64,000 nt of DNA from Jannaschia faecimaris (GCF_900107415.1 NZ_FNPX01000001.1:310001-374000); one strand, 5' to 3'; shown: positions 19,566 through 29,147, counted from the first letter of the stretch. The notes: generated by a model not told the origin, from the letters alone. Program-made: numbers and translations.

Positions 19566-20173
19566 GGACCTTCGAGGGGAAAGAGTTGCTGATCGCAACT
19601 CACAACCTGGGCAAGCTGGACGAGTTCAAGGCCCTTCTGTCCCCCCTCGGCATCACCTGCCGATCGAACCGCGATTTCGACCTGCCTGAGCCCGTGGAAA
19701 CCGAACAGACTTTCGTTGGCAACGCCCGCATCAAGGCACGCGCCGCAGTAGAGGCCACAGGCCTGCCCGCGTTGGCCGACGACTCCGGCATAGAGATCGA
19801 TGGTCTGGACGGGGCCCCTGGTGTTCATACGGCCGACTGGGCCGAAACGCCCGACGGCCGCGACTTCGTTATGGCGATGACCCGCGCCTGGACGGAGCTT
19901 GAATCGCGCAACGCGCCGGAACCGCGCACAGCCCGGTTCTGTGCCACGCTCGTCCTTCTTTGGCCCGACGGGCATGAGGAGGTTTTCGAGGGTCACGTCT
20001 CCGGCCACCTTGTCTGGCCGATACGGGGTACGGTCGGGCACGGGTACGACCCGATGTTTCAGCCCGACGGCTTTGACCTGACGTTTGCGGAAATGCCTAC
20101 GGAACAGAAGAACGCCATCAGCCACCGCTCCGCCGCGCTGCGCAAGATGGCGGCCTGCTTTGGGGCCAAGTGA
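19562..20173 (+). CDS. rdgB: dITP/XTP pyrophosphatase (HAM1/RdgB family)
   Basis: The 203-residue house-cleaning enzyme hydrolyses dITP, ITP and XTP to monophosphates. It shows [15 protein letters not shown] (substrate-binding S/T-x-N-x-x-K motif) at the N-terminus, [17 protein letters not shown], the metal site [21 protein letters not shown] and the C-terminal [10 protein letters not shown]. It is the second gene of rph-rdgB-hemW. Confidence 0.97.
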   Translation: MRTFEGKELLIATHNLGKLDEFKALLSPLGITCRSNRDFDLPEPVETEQTFVGNARIKARAAVEATGLPALADDSGIEIDGLDGAPGVHTADWAETPDGRDFVMAMTRAWTELESRNAPEPRTARFCATLVLLWPDGHEEVFEGHVSGHLVWPIRGTVGHGYDPMFQPDGFDLTFAEMPTEQKNAISHRSAALRKMAACFGAK

Positions 20174-20231
20174 TGAGCCGGGTGTCAATCTACGTCCCGC
20201 ACGCAGTCAACCGTATCGCAGTCCGGGGTAC

Positions 20232-21395
20232 ATGATGGAAAACTGGCAGGAGGCAGGGTTCGGGCTTTATGTCCATTGGCCATTCTGCGCCGCGAAATGC
20301 CCGTATTGCGACTTTAACAGTCATATCACCGACCGCGTCGAGCAAGACCGTTGGCGCGCCGCCCTTCTGCGGGACATTGACTATTGGGCTGAGCGGACTG
20401 GGCCGCGAATTTTGACCTCGATCTTTTTCGGCGGGGGAACGCCCTCGATGATGGTGCCCGAGACAGTGGCCGCGATTATTGACCGGGCCCGCACCCGGTG
20501 GACCGCCGCAAACGACCTGGAAGTTACCTTGGAAGCTAACCCGACGTCCGTGGATGCTGGCCGGTTTTCCGGGTTCGTAGATGGCGGTGTCAACCGTATC
20601 TCGGTAGGTCTTCAAGCGTTGAACGATCAAGATCTGAAGCAGCTGGGCCGTCTGCACAGCGTCAGCGAGGGCAGGATTGCATTCGATCTTGCAAAAGAAC
20701 TTGTGGATCGCGTGTCTTGCGACCTGATCTATGCTCGACAGGATCAATCCGCAAAGGCATGGGAACAGGAGTTGGCCCAAGCGCTGACGTTCGCGGGCGA
20801 TCACCTTTCCCTGTATCAACTGACAATCGAGGACGGGACGGCCTTTGGTCGCCGGCACGCCGCGGGTCGCCTGCCCGGTTTGCCCGACGAGGATCTGTCC
20901 GTCGACCTTTGGAACATCACGCAGGATCTGTGCAGCGCAGCTGGCTACCGTCGGTACGAAACATCGAACCACGCGCGTGCCGGGGCCGAGTCCCGGCATA
21001 ACACGATCTATTGGCGCGGCGGCGACTGGGTCGGGGTTGGGCCCGGTGCGCATGGGCGCCTAACGATGCCCACCGCAAGGATTGCGTCGGAAGCGGCACC
21101 CATGCCGGATGCCTGGATTACCCGCGTCGAGAAGACGGGAACGGGCACGATGCGGGAGAGCGTACTTCCGCAACAAGAAGTCGCCGAAGAGTTTTTACTT
21201 ATGGGCCTGCGGCTGCAGGAAGGTCTGGATCTCGACCGCTATGCCCGCCTTGGAGGTTCAATTGACGCCGATGGGCTGTCTCGAATGATGGCCCAAGGGT
21301 TTGTCCGAACCAATAAAAACAGGCTCTATGCAACGGAATCCGGCACGCTGCTGCTAAATTCAGTCTTGGTCGAACTAAGCCCGGTCGAGGCCTGA
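20232..21395 (+). CDS. hemW: Radical SAM heme chaperone HemW
   Basis: The 387-residue protein has the radical SAM cluster motif CAAKCPYC in the HemW context YVHWPFCAAKCPYCDFNSH, FFGGGTPSMM, RISVGLQALNDQDLKQLGRLHS, and the HNTIYW motif of heme-binding HemW; the cysteine pattern distinguishes it from HemN. HemW delivers heme to target hemoproteins. The adjacent ATGs at 20232 and 20235 are the best starts; the frame is open further upstream but overlaps rdgB. Its 3' end overlaps the convergent parB by 21 bp. Confidence 0.95.
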   Translation: MMENWQEAGFGLYVHWPFCAAKCPYCDFNSHITDRVEQDRWRAALLRDIDYWAERTGPRILTSIFFGGGTPSMMVPETVAAIIDRARTRWTAANDLEVTLEANPTSVDAGRFSGFVDGGVNRISVGLQALNDQDLKQLGRLHSVSEGRIAFDLAKELVDRVSCDLIYARQDQSAKAWEQELAQALTFAGDHLSLYQLTIEDGTAFGRRHAAGRLPGLPDEDLSVDLWNITQDLCSAAGYRRYETSNHARAGAESRHNTIYWRGGDWVGVGPGAHGRLTMPTARIASEAAPMPDAWITRVEKTGTGTMRESVLPQQEVAEEFLLMGLRLQEGLDLDRYARLGGSIDADGLSRMMAQGFVRTNKNRLYATESGTLLLNSVLVELSPVEA

Positions 21396-22280
21396 CGACA
21401 AAAGCTGACACAGCCGGTCCAGATCGTCGAGCGACTTGTATCGAACCGAAATGTGCCCGCCGTCACCAGCAGTCGCATGATCAATCTTGACGCTCAAACC
21501 AAGCGCCGCTGACAGATCACCTTCCAGTGCCCGCGTGTCCGCGTCCTTCTCCGCCGACGACCGCCCGGTCGGTGCCGATGTTTCACCCCGAGGGTTGGTC
21601 GCTGCCTTCGCCAACCGCTCCGTTTCGCGAACGGACAGCCCACCACTCACAACGCGCTTCGCCAGTGCCACCGGGTCGGGCGCATTGATCAACGCGCGCG
21701 CATGGCCTGCGGAGAGCATTCCCTCGCGCAGAAGATCCTGCACGACGTCCGGCAATTTCAGAAGACGCATCAGGTTCGCGACATGACTGCGCGACTTTCC
21801 CAGGACAGTGCTCAACTTTTCCTGCGTATGCCCGAACTTCTCCATAAGTTGACGAAATCCGAGTGCCTCTTCAATCGCGTTCAAATCCGACCTTTGAATA
21901 TTCTCAATGATCGCGATTTCGAGGACCTCCGTGTCGTCCATGTCCCGGCGCACGACCGGCACCTCGTGAAGTCCCGCCCGCTGCGCAGCGCGCCAACGGC
22001 GCTCGCCCGCAACGATCTGGAAATCGCCCGGCCGCCCAGGGTCCGGACGAACAATCAGAGGTTGAATCACGCCCTTCTGCGAAATCGATGCCGCCAGGTC
22101 TGACAGGTCGCCTTCGTCGAAAGACCGACGTGGCTGCTCGGGATTCGGCCTGATCTTTTCGATCGGCATCATCTGATCGAGTGAGACGCCGCCGTCCATA
22201 TCAGTTGCCGAGACACCGACATCGGCCATCAATGCGGACAATCCGCGCCGCATCGCGCGTTTTTGCGGGACTTCAGACAT
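21375..22280 (-). CDS. parB: Chromosome partitioning protein ParB
   Basis: The 301-residue CTPase clamp has the N-terminal RRGLSALMADV stretch, the PNPEQPRRSF motif, the CTP-binding GERRWRAAQRAG box, the ENIQRSDLNAIEEA segment, a helix-turn-helix (TQEKLSTVLGKSRSHVANLMRL) for parS binding, and a C-terminal dimerisation domain. It overlaps parA by 8 bp. Two perfect parS sites lie 1.3 and 3.2 kb upstream, within rsmG and mnmG. The 3' end overlaps hemW. Confidence 0.97.
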   Translation of the reverse strand: MSEVPQKRAMRRGLSALMADVGVSATDMDGGVSLDQMMPIEKIRPNPEQPRRSFDEGDLSDLAASISQKGVIQPLIVRPDPGRPGDFQIVAGERRWRAAQRAGLHEVPVVRRDMDDTEVLEIAIIENIQRSDLNAIEEALGFRQLMEKFGHTQEKLSTVLGKSRSHVANLMRLLKLPDVVQDLLREGMLSAGHARALINAPDPVALAKRVVSGGLSVRETERLAKAATNPRGETSAPTGRSSAEKDADTRALEGDLSAALGLSVKIDHATAGDGGHISVRYKSLDDLDRLCQLLSSGLDRA

Positions 22281-23061
22281 GGGACACCTGCTTCACATTA
22301 TTTCGCTGTAAAAGTTCCGCCGCAAGACTGCGGTACGCGATCGCTCCGCGGGACGTGGGGTCGTAGTTCAAGACCGGCATCGCATAGCTTGGTGCCTCGC
22401 TCAGGCGAACATTTCGGGGGATCTTCGTCTGGAAAACCAGATCGCCCAAGTTCTCCCGCGCATCCTCCTCCACCTGGAGGCAGAGATTATTCCGACGATC
22501 AAACATCGTCAGGACAACCCCTTCCACCCGAAGATCGGAGTTCGCCGTCGTTCGCACCTCGCGAACCGTCAGAAGGAGCTGGGAAAGACCCTCCAAGGCG
22601 AAGAATTCAGCTTGTAGCGGGACCAGTATCGTATCCGACGCTACAAAAGCGTTTATCGTCAGAAGATTTAGAGATGGTGGGCAATCGATCAAAATATAGG
22701 AATATGGGGTATCTCGAAGCCGCAAAGCGTTTCGGAGGTGCATCACGCGCCGTGCACTGCTCATCAGTTCGGTGTCTGCCGAGCTCAGATCCATCGTGGC
22801 CGGTACGATCCACAAGTTCTCGACATCTGTCTGCTGCGCAATGTCAGAAGGCGCTGACTCCCCAAGAATGAGGTCATAAGTGCTTTGGTGCCGCGTCTCC
22901 TTCGAAACACCAAGACCGGTTGACGCATTCCCCTGCGGATCGAGGTCGATCAGGAGAACACGCTCACCCCGCATGGCGAGCGCTGCGCCCAAATTTATGG
23001 CCGTGGTCGTCTTTCCGACGCCACCCTTTTGGTTCGCGATGCTTATTATCTTTGGTTTCAC
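22273..23061 (-). CDS. parA: Chromosome partitioning ATPase ParA
   Basis: The 262-residue deviant Walker ATPase has KGGVGKTTTAINLG (Walker A from residue 12) including the signature lysine, LIDLDPQGNASTGLG (A'), and LIDCPPSLNLLTINA (Walker B). With ParB and parS it segregates newly replicated origins. It overlaps rsmG upstream (ATGA, 23058-23061) and parB downstream, so rsmG-parA-parB is translationally coupled. Length is normal for a chromosomal ParA/Soj. Confidence 0.98.
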   Translation of the reverse strand: MKPKIISIANQKGGVGKTTTAINLGAALAMRGERVLLIDLDPQGNASTGLGVSKETRHQSTYDLILGESAPSDIAQQTDVENLWIVPATMDLSSADTELMSSARRVMHLRNALRLRDTPYSYILIDCPPSLNLLTINAFVASDTILVPLQAEFFALEGLSQLLLTVREVRTTANSDLRVEGVVLTMFDRRNNLCLQVEEDARENLGDLVFQTKIPRNVRLSEAPSYAMPVLNYDPTSRGAIAYRSLAAELLQRNNVKQVSHV

Positions 23062-23666
23062 TGCTTGATCCGCCGCGCGTTTTTTATTTTCAAGATTACC
23101 GACCCGGTGCCTGCCGGGTTGTCAAAGACCTCCAAATCATACTCCCAATTCTTCCGCGCCACTAGATCTTCGCTACGCCAGTTCGCGCCCTTCAAGAAAA
23201 GTAGCGCACCATCTTCCGCCACGTGCCGCGCCGAAAATTCCAACAAACCCGGGAGTGGGGCGAGTGCACGCGCACTGATGACCTCAGCACGTTGTGGGTC
23301 AGCCGCCTCGATCCTTGAATTGACAATCTCGACACTCAGGCCCAACTCGCGCCGAGCCGTCGCCAGGAACGCGCACTTGCGGCCGTCGCTCTCGATCAAT
23401 TTTATGGGCCGCTTGCCACCCTCAATGATTGCAACGACAAGCCCGGGAAAGCCACCTCCGCTTCCCAGATCTACCCATTTCCCCACCCCTTCTCCGTAAC
23501 GAATTAGCGCAATGCCATCGGCGAAGTGTCGATCTTGAAGGGCGGCAAGCGTCGACTTGGCAACGAGGTTTATTCGCGGGTTCCATTTTCTGACAAGAAC
23601 TTCCAGATGATCCAATGCGTCCTGTGTTTCACGTGAAACATCGAAGTGTGTTGATATGATGCTCAT
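23058..23666 (-). CDS. rsmG: 16S rRNA (guanine-527-N7)-methyltransferase RsmG
   Basis: The 202-residue SAM methyltransferase (formerly GidB) has the RINLVAKST motif near residue 32, the SAM-binding WVDLGSGGGFPGLV, IESDGRKCAFL and the ISARALAPLPGLL segment. It methylates the 530 loop of 16S rRNA. Codons 9-14 contain a perfect parS palindrome that encodes VSRET. The start overlaps mnmG by ATGA (23663-23666). Confidence 0.96.
   Translation of the reverse strand: MSIISTHFDVSRETQDALDHLEVLVRKWNPRINLVAKSTLAALQDRHFADGIALIRYGEGVGKWVDLGSGGGFPGLVVAIIEGGKRPIKLIESDGRKCAFLATARRELGLSVEIVNSRIEAADPQRAEVISARALAPLPGLLEFSARHVAEDGALLFLKGANWRSEDLVARKNWEYDLEVFDNPAGTGSVILKIKNARRIKQ
23625..23640. promoter_or_regulatory. 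parS centromere site 1 (inside rsmG)
   Basis: TGTTTCACGTGAAACA is a perfect 16-bp palindrome, identical to the conserved bacterial parS site bound by ParB. It lies within the first codons of rsmG, close to parAB. Confidence 0.95.
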
Positions 23667-25540
23667 GCCGTCCGACGAGTCCCGTGTCGGATGGCCGCCA
23701 AAAGAACGACGATCGCTGCAGGCGTAATGCCCTCAATTCGGCCAGCCTGAGCCAACGTCTCCGGGCGAACAGTCTGGAACTTACTCCTCACCTCGGACGA
23801 CAGACCATCTATTGCGCCGAAATCAAACCCAGCCGGTATCGCTAGCCCTTCGTTTGCCCGGACACTCTCGATCTCCTTAAGCTGCCGCGCCACATAAGAA
23901 TCATACACCGCACCGCACCGAAGCTGCTCCACAGCGGCAATCTTCAGTTCGTGAAACGCTGGAACAGCCGCTATCAGTACAGCGGGATCACAATCTTTAA
24001 GCCGTAGCGTCTCATATCCACTCCTCGCCGGCGAGTCTGGACGGATGTTCAAGCCAAGATCGATCAGCGTTTTCGCCGATAGCAGCTCGCCCTCCATACT
24101 AGATCGATGGTCAGCAAGCTCTGCAGCCTTAGCACCGAACGTCGCAGCTCGCCGCTCCCCGACACACCCGATCTCAACACCACGCGGGGTCAAGCGAGAA
24201 TCCGCATTGTCCGCGCGAAGCAAAAGCCGATACTCTGCGCGTGACGTAAACATACGGTAGGGTTCGGTCACGCCCCGTGTCGTCAAATCGTCAATCATCA
24301 CGCCAAGATAGCCCTCCGACCTCGAAAAGCGGACGGCTTCTTCGCCGCGAACTGCCTTCACGGCATTGATGGCGGCAACAAGACCTTGACCTGCGGCCTC
24401 CTCATAGCCGGTCGTGCCATTAATCTGGCCCGCTAGGTACAATCCTCGGGCACCGTGAACCATAAGCCCCGAAGTAAGGCCCCTCGGATCTACGAAATCA
24501 TACTCAATTGCATAGCCTAGCTGCGCTATCTCCGCCTGCTCAAGGCCTGCGATGGAGCGAACGTAGTCAAGCTGCACATCCGCCGGAAGAGAGGTCGAAA
24601 TGCCGTTTGGATAGACCAGGTCGGACGTCAGACTTTCGGGCTCTAGAAAGATCTGATGCGACGTCTTCTCAGAAAAGCGTACCACCTTATCTTCAATCGA
24701 CGGGCAATAACGCGGGCCAGTGCCGTCAATCATGCCTCCGTACATCGCCGAACGATCAAGGTTCGCACGGATGATATCGTGAGTCCTCTCGTTTGTGTGC
24801 GTAATTGAGCAGGAAATTTGGGGCGCAAAAGCCTTATCATGGAGAAAGGAGAAAAGTGTCGGGGTCTCGTCACCAACCTGCTCTTCTAGGCCTTCGAATC
24901 TGATCGAACTCCGGCGAATACGCGGGGGCGTTCCCGTCTTTAACCGCCCGATCCGAACGCCAAGATCACGAATCCGATCTGCCAGGCGCATTGAAGCATT
25001 AGCGCCATGCCGCCCGCCAACGGTCTTCTCATCACCGATGTGCATCAATCCACGGAGAAACGTGCCTGATGTCAGGATCGTCGCACCTGCAGGAATATCT
25101 GTTCCGTCACCAAGCCTGACGCCATTAATCGTACCATCTTCCTCGGACAACAAGTCAACGACTTCAGCCTCAATCACTTCCAGTCCATGTGCCGCGTTGA
25201 TCTCCGATTGCATCGCGGCCTGGTAGAGCGCTCGATCCGCCTGAACTCGGGGTCCGCGAACCGCAGGACCTTTACGCCGATTCAGCAGCCGAAATTGAAT
25301 CGCCGCACGATCGGCGACACGACCCATGATCCCGTCAAGCGCGTCGATCTCCCGAACCAAATGGCCCTTACCTAGCCCCCCGATCGCCGGGTTGCACGAC
25401 ATGACTCCAATATCAGACTTCTGAAATGTGATCAGCGCCACCCTCGCGCCCATTCGCCAAGCAGCATGCGCAGCTTCGGTGCCGGCATGACCCGCACCAA
25501 TGACCAGAACATCGAAGGCTGTGTGTTTCACGTGAAACAC
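23663..25540 (-). CDS. mnmG: tRNA U34 carboxymethylaminomethyl-modifying enzyme MnmG
   Basis: The 625-residue FAD protein (GidA) has the dinucleotide fold VLVIGAGHAGTEAAHAAWRMG at the N-terminus, CNPAIGGLGKGHLVREIDALDG, the GTFLRGLMHIG segment and the GLYLAGQINGTTGYEEAAGQG motif. With MnmE it installs cmnm5 at wobble uridines. The start is a GTG at 25540; codons 1-6 (MFHVKH) are formed by the second parS palindrome, so the site and start codon overlap. It follows mnmE by 2 bp. Confidence 0.97.
   Translation of the reverse strand: MFHVKHTAFDVLVIGAGHAGTEAAHAAWRMGARVALITFQKSDIGVMSCNPAIGGLGKGHLVREIDALDGIMGRVADRAAIQFRLLNRRKGPAVRGPRVQADRALYQAAMQSEINAAHGLEVIEAEVVDLLSEEDGTINGVRLGDGTDIPAGATILTSGTFLRGLMHIGDEKTVGGRHGANASMRLADRIRDLGVRIGRLKTGTPPRIRRSSIRFEGLEEQVGDETPTLFSFLHDKAFAPQISCSITHTNERTHDIIRANLDRSAMYGGMIDGTGPRYCPSIEDKVVRFSEKTSHQIFLEPESLTSDLVYPNGISTSLPADVQLDYVRSIAGLEQAEIAQLGYAIEYDFVDPRGLTSGLMVHGARGLYLAGQINGTTGYEEAAGQGLVAAINAVKAVRGEEAVRFSRSEGYLGVMIDDLTTRGVTEPYRMFTSRAEYRLLLRADNADSRLTPRGVEIGCVGERRAATFGAKAAELADHRSSMEGELLSAKTLIDLGLNIRPDSPARSGYETLRLKDCDPAVLIAAVPAFHELKIAAVEQLRCGAVYDSYVARQLKEIESVRANEGLAIPAGFDFGAIDGLSSEVRSKFQTVRPETLAQAGRIEGITPAAIVVLLAAIRHGTRRTA
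25524..25539. promoter_or_regulatory. parS centromere site 2 (mnmG start)
   Basis: A second perfect TGTTTCACGTGAAACA palindrome covers all but the first base of mnmG codons 1-6. It is 1.9 kb from site 1, and both lie in the operon that encodes ParA and ParB. Confidence 0.95.
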
Positions 25541-25542
25541 TC

Positions 25543-26829
25543 CTATTTTCCGAGGCAGAAGGACGAGAACACTTCATCCAATACCTGTTCGATATCAACT
25601 CCGCCAATAATTTCTTGGAGCACGCTGGCCGCATTCCGAAGGCGCAGGGCAATAATGTCTGCGTCTTCCACACCGATATCCGCGATTAGTTCGGCCAAGA
25701 TGTCACGTGTTGCAACCAGTACACGCTGATCGCGCTCCTGCGAAACCAAGCCGCTGTCTGATACCCGGCACGAGAGCCGATCGCCAATCTGCGTCAGAAG
25801 CCGCTCAATTCCAATACCAGATCGCACGGAGATCGCACGCGGGTCCCCGTTCAGATCGCCTTTGCTTCGCACGACCATGTCATCGGGGAACCGGTCTACC
25901 GGCCAAGCTGGAGCAATCTCTTCCTCATGAAGGAGAATTCTCAAGTCAGCACTCTCTGCACGGGCCAGGGCCCGCGACACACCAATCATCTCGACGGTAT
26001 CTGTCGTCTTTCGGAGACCAGCAGTGTCAAGAATTGTTACAGCTAAACCGTTGATATCACACCTTACTTCAACAATATCTCGCGTAGTTCCGGCAACGTC
26101 CGTAACAATCGCAGAGTCGGTTCGCGTCAACGCGTTCAACAGGGATGATTTCCCGGCATTCGGCGCACCGATCAATGCAACCTCAAAGCCCGACTTAAGC
26201 CGGGCAACCCCAGCGGCCCCCGTAAGCTCGCGCTCGATCCCCGCCTTCGTAGTTGTAATCAGATCGAGCACTTCACCGAACACGTCTTCGGGCACCTCCT
26301 CGTCCGCAAAGTCGATTGTCGCCTCGGTCAGGGCGGTCGCCCGGATCAACTGATGCCGCCACATTCCCACTCGCTCTGCAACTTCGCCGCCAAGGACTCG
26401 CATCGCATGTTTGCGCTGTGCCTCGGTCTCGGCCTCGATCACATCCCCCAGACCCTGCACCTGAGTCAGATCCATTCGGCCGTTCATCAGCGCACGTCGC
26501 GTGAATTCTCCCGGTTCCGCCATGCGCGCCAACCCGGTATCGCCAATTGCGCGAAGAACGGCGCGTATGACCGCGACGCTGCCGTGCAGATGCAGCTCAA
26601 CGACGTCTTCACCAGTGAAGCTGGCGCCCGCTTCGAAATACAGAACGAGAGCATGATCCAGAATATCGCCGGATGCATCCGTCAGCTTGGCAAGTCGGCT
26701 CCCGCGGGGATCCGGTCGTTTGCCCCCGAGTTGCGACAGGGTCTGGACGGCCTGTGGTCCGGAAACCCGAACAATTGCGACGCCTGCCTTTCCCTGGGCG
26801 GTGGCCAGGGCAAAGATCGTATCTTCCAC
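25543..26829 (-). CDS. mnmE: tRNA modification GTPase MnmE
   Basis: The 428-residue protein has the N-terminal folate-binding domain (TIFALATAQGKAGVAIVRVSG), an inserted G domain (P-loop GAPNAGKSSLLN, DVAGTTRD, DTAGLRKT) and the C-terminal FCLGK, the family's conserved C-[LIV]-G-K end that carries the catalytic Cys. It partners MnmG. The start is a GTG at 26829. It lies 16 bp downstream of rho and 2 bp before mnmG. Confidence 0.96.
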   Translation of the reverse strand: MEDTIFALATAQGKAGVAIVRVSGPQAVQTLSQLGGKRPDPRGSRLAKLTDASGDILDHALVLYFEAGASFTGEDVVELHLHGSVAVIRAVLRAIGDTGLARMAEPGEFTRRALMNGRMDLTQVQGLGDVIEAETEAQRKHAMRVLGGEVAERVGMWRHQLIRATALTEATIDFADEEVPEDVFGEVLDLITTTKAGIERELTGAAGVARLKSGFEVALIGAPNAGKSSLLNALTRTDSAIVTDVAGTTRDIVEVRCDINGLAVTILDTAGLRKTTDTVEMIGVSRALARAESADLRILLHEEEIAPAWPVDRFPDDMVVRSKGDLNGDPRAISVRSGIGIERLLTQIGDRLSCRVSDSGLVSQERDQRVLVATRDILAELIADIGVEDADIIALRLRNAASVLQEIIGGVDIEQVLDEVFSSFCLGK

Positions 26830-26845
26830 CCTGTCGTCCCCCGGG

Positions 26846-28156
26846 TCAGGAATTCATAGACTCAAAGAAATCGTTGTTTGTTTTCGTCTGCTTTAGCTTG
26901 CCGATCAAGAATTCGATCGCATCGGTTGTTCCCATCGGGTTCAGGATACGCCGCAGGACGAAGGTTTTCTGCAGGTTCTTCGGATCGACCAAAAGCTCTT
27001 CCTTCCGCGTGCCGGACTTCAGGATGTCCATCGCTGGGAAGACGCGCTTATCCGCAACCTTGCGATCAAGGACGATTTCGCTGTTACCGGTGCCTTTGAA
27101 CTCCTCGAAGATCACCTCGTCCATACGGCTTCCGGTATCGATCAACGCGGTCGCAATAATCGTAAGCGATCCACCTTCCTCGATGTTACGTGCAGCACCG
27201 AAGAACCGCTTTGGCCGTTGCAGGGCATTGGCGTCCACACCACCGGTCAGAACTTTACCCGACGACGGGACCACAGTGTTGTAGGCACGGCCCAACCGAG
27301 TGATCGAGTCCAGCAGGATTACGACGTCTCGCTTGTGCTCGACCAACCGCTTGGCCTTCTCGATGACCATTTCGGCCACTGCGACGTGGCGCGTGGGCGG
27401 CTCATCAAAAGTCGAGGAGACGACCTCACCCTTGACCGACCGCTGCATGTCGGTGACCTCTTCCGGCCGTTCGTCGATCAGCAGGACCATCAGGTAGCAA
27501 TCGGGGTGGTTCGTCTCGATCGACTTGGCAATGTTCTGCAACAGTACCGTCTTACCCGTGCGCGGCGGGGCCACGATCAGCGACCGCTGGCCCTTACCGA
27601 TGGGTGCAACCAGGTCAATGATCCGAGCGGAGCGATCCTTGATCGTCGGATCCTCGATTTCCATCTTGAACCGCTCATCCGGGTACAGCGGTGTCAGGTT
27701 GTCGAAACTAACCTTGTGCTTGGCCATTTCCGGATCAGCAAAGTTGATCTGCGTAACCTTGGTCAGAGCGAAGTAATTCTCGTTCTCTTCCGGAGCCTGA
27801 ATGATCCCGTCAACCGTGTCACCGGTGCGCAGCGAATGTTGACGGATGACTTCGGGCGAGACGTAGATATCATCAGGCCCGGAAAGGTAGTTCGCCTCGG
27901 GCGAGCGCAGAAATCCGAAACCGTCCTGCAGAACTTCCAGCACACCTTCGCCAGAAATCTCCCAACCTTCGTCAGCCCGTTCCCGCAGAATCGAGAACAT
28001 CATCTCGCCCTTGCGCATGGTGGAGGCGTTCTCGATCTCAAGCTCTTCAGCCATATCGACCAGGGCCTTGGGCGACATCGCCTTGAGATCGCGCAGGTTC
28101 AACTGTTCCGGAGCCTCGTCGCTCTGGTTATCGTCGGGGGTATTGTCGTCACGCAT
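26846..28156 (-). CDS. rho: Transcription termination factor Rho
   Basis: The 436-residue hexameric RNA helicase has the N-terminal RNA-binding region ([36 protein letters not shown]), Walker [12 protein letters not shown], Walker [17 protein letters not shown], and the Q/R-loop region [20 protein letters not shown]. ATGs at 28162 and 28156 are both possible, with GGAG upstream; I used the second. It heads the minus-strand block towards parB. Confidence 0.97.
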   Translation of the reverse strand: MRDDNTPDDNQSDEAPEQLNLRDLKAMSPKALVDMAEELEIENASTMRKGEMMFSILRERADEGWEISGEGVLEVLQDGFGFLRSPEANYLSGPDDIYVSPEVIRQHSLRTGDTVDGIIQAPEENENYFALTKVTQINFADPEMAKHKVSFDNLTPLYPDERFKMEIEDPTIKDRSARIIDLVAPIGKGQRSLIVAPPRTGKTVLLQNIAKSIETNHPDCYLMVLLIDERPEEVTDMQRSVKGEVVSSTFDEPPTRHVAVAEMVIEKAKRLVEHKRDVVILLDSITRLGRAYNTVVPSSGKVLTGGVDANALQRPKRFFGAARNIEEGGSLTIIATALIDTGSRMDEVIFEEFKGTGNSEIVLDRKVADKRVFPAMDILKSGTRKEELLVDPKNLQKTFVLRRILNPMGTTDAIEFLIGKLKQTKTNNDFFESMNS

Positions 28157-28307
28157 GAACATGCTCTCCGCAGGGGACAGGCGACGCTGCCCATCCTTGG
28201 GCGCGGCCACGTCAGAAATTTCGAGACCCGATATCCAGATCAGAACGATCCATCGGTATAGGCCAGTTAAATGCTGCGTCGTTTCAAGTCAATCACGACT
28301 GAAATCA

Positions 28308-28742
28308 TCAGAACGGTCGGACAATCACTGCGACCACGATAACGAGCAAGAGCACTGTCGGAATTTCGTTCATCATGCGATATGTCCGACCGGATTTCAT
28401 CTGCCCTTCGGCCAAGCGCTTCCGTTCCCCGCCGCACCACATGTGGAACGCCGTCATTGCAATCACACAAACAGCTTTGATCCAGGGCCAGGCTGACCCC
28501 CAATCAACACTTCCCATCCCGACGATAGCGAGGCCGAAGACCCACGTCGCGATCATCGCCGGATTCATGATCGCCCTGAGAAGACGCCGTTCCATCACTT
28601 CCAGGACAGGAACCATTGCCGGAACCTTCGCGGCCTGCTCAGCGTGGTAGACGTAGAGGCGTGGCAGGTAAAAAATACCAGCCATCCACGCAATCACCGA
28701 GATCACGTGACCGGCTTTCAACCACAGATACAGATCGGTCAT
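28308..28742 (-). CDS. hemJ: Protoporphyrinogen oxidase HemJ
   Basis: The 144-residue, four-helix membrane protein belongs to COG1981/HemJ: LYLWLKAGHVISVIAWMAGIFYLPRLYVYH includes the conserved histidine of the family, and R-x-MNEIPT near the C-terminus is typical. It oxidises protoporphyrinogen IX to protoporphyrin IX. It lies about 150 bp upstream of rho on the same strand. Its leader contains a short AAAG/CTTT repeat. In related genomes hemE often sits close by; it is not in this gap. Confidence 0.9.
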   Translation of the reverse strand: MTDLYLWLKAGHVISVIAWMAGIFYLPRLYVYHAEQAAKVPAMVPVLEVMERRLLRAIMNPAMIATWVFGLAIVGMGSVDWGSAWPWIKAVCVIAMTAFHMWCGGERKRLAEGQMKSGRTYRMMNEIPTVLLLVIVVAVIVRPF

Positions 28743-29147
28743 CGCGGTCCCCCTTTACCCGGCCTTCCTATCTTAAAGAAAGAAAGAAAGAAGGATGAAG
28801 TTGATTGTAGGAGCAGTGGATATCGGGGATTAAATTTCGTTCAGGCAGATGCCCACAGAGACGATCGGCTTCGACTCTCACAGTTCGTAGACTGGGGATA
28901 ATCAGTCTACCTCTCAGCCAAAGAAGGGATGATGGCTGTGGAAGGCCTTGGGGAACGTAACTGGATACACGACGAACAGATCAAGTTGTTGCACAGCCCG
29001 AAGATGAACCTCGCCAAGCCAGAAAAGTTTCAGACGGATCGCGCAAAACCGATGACTTGTCCTCAGGCCCGGCAGGGTCCAATCCTGTCACAGGTTTTCC
29101 CACCGGGTTTCATACCCGGTTTTCCCCAGAGTTGCTCCGGTCCCTGA
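28743..29147. other. Intergenic gap, candidate replication origin (oriC)
   Basis: This 405-bp stretch has no convincing gene and is the widest gap in the window. Genes on both sides point away from it: hemJ-rho-mnmEG-rsmG-parAB leftward and maf-aroE-coaE-dnaQ rightward. Degenerate DnaA-box-like words are present: TGGGGATAA at 28893-28901 (one mismatch to TGTGGATAA), AGTGGATAT near 28816 and TTTTCCCCA near 29120 (two mismatches each). There is an AT-richer left part and a hairpin ACCGGGT-TTCAT-ACCCGGT near 29102-29120. Proximity to parS and parAB supports an origin. The DnaA boxes are weak, so this is a candidate only. Confidence 0.4.
28775..28790. repeat. AAAG tetranucleotide microsatellite in hemJ leader
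   Basis: Four perfect AAAG units, then AAGG, lie 33-48 bp upstream of the hemJ start (CTTT units on the coding strand). Confidence 0.8.
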
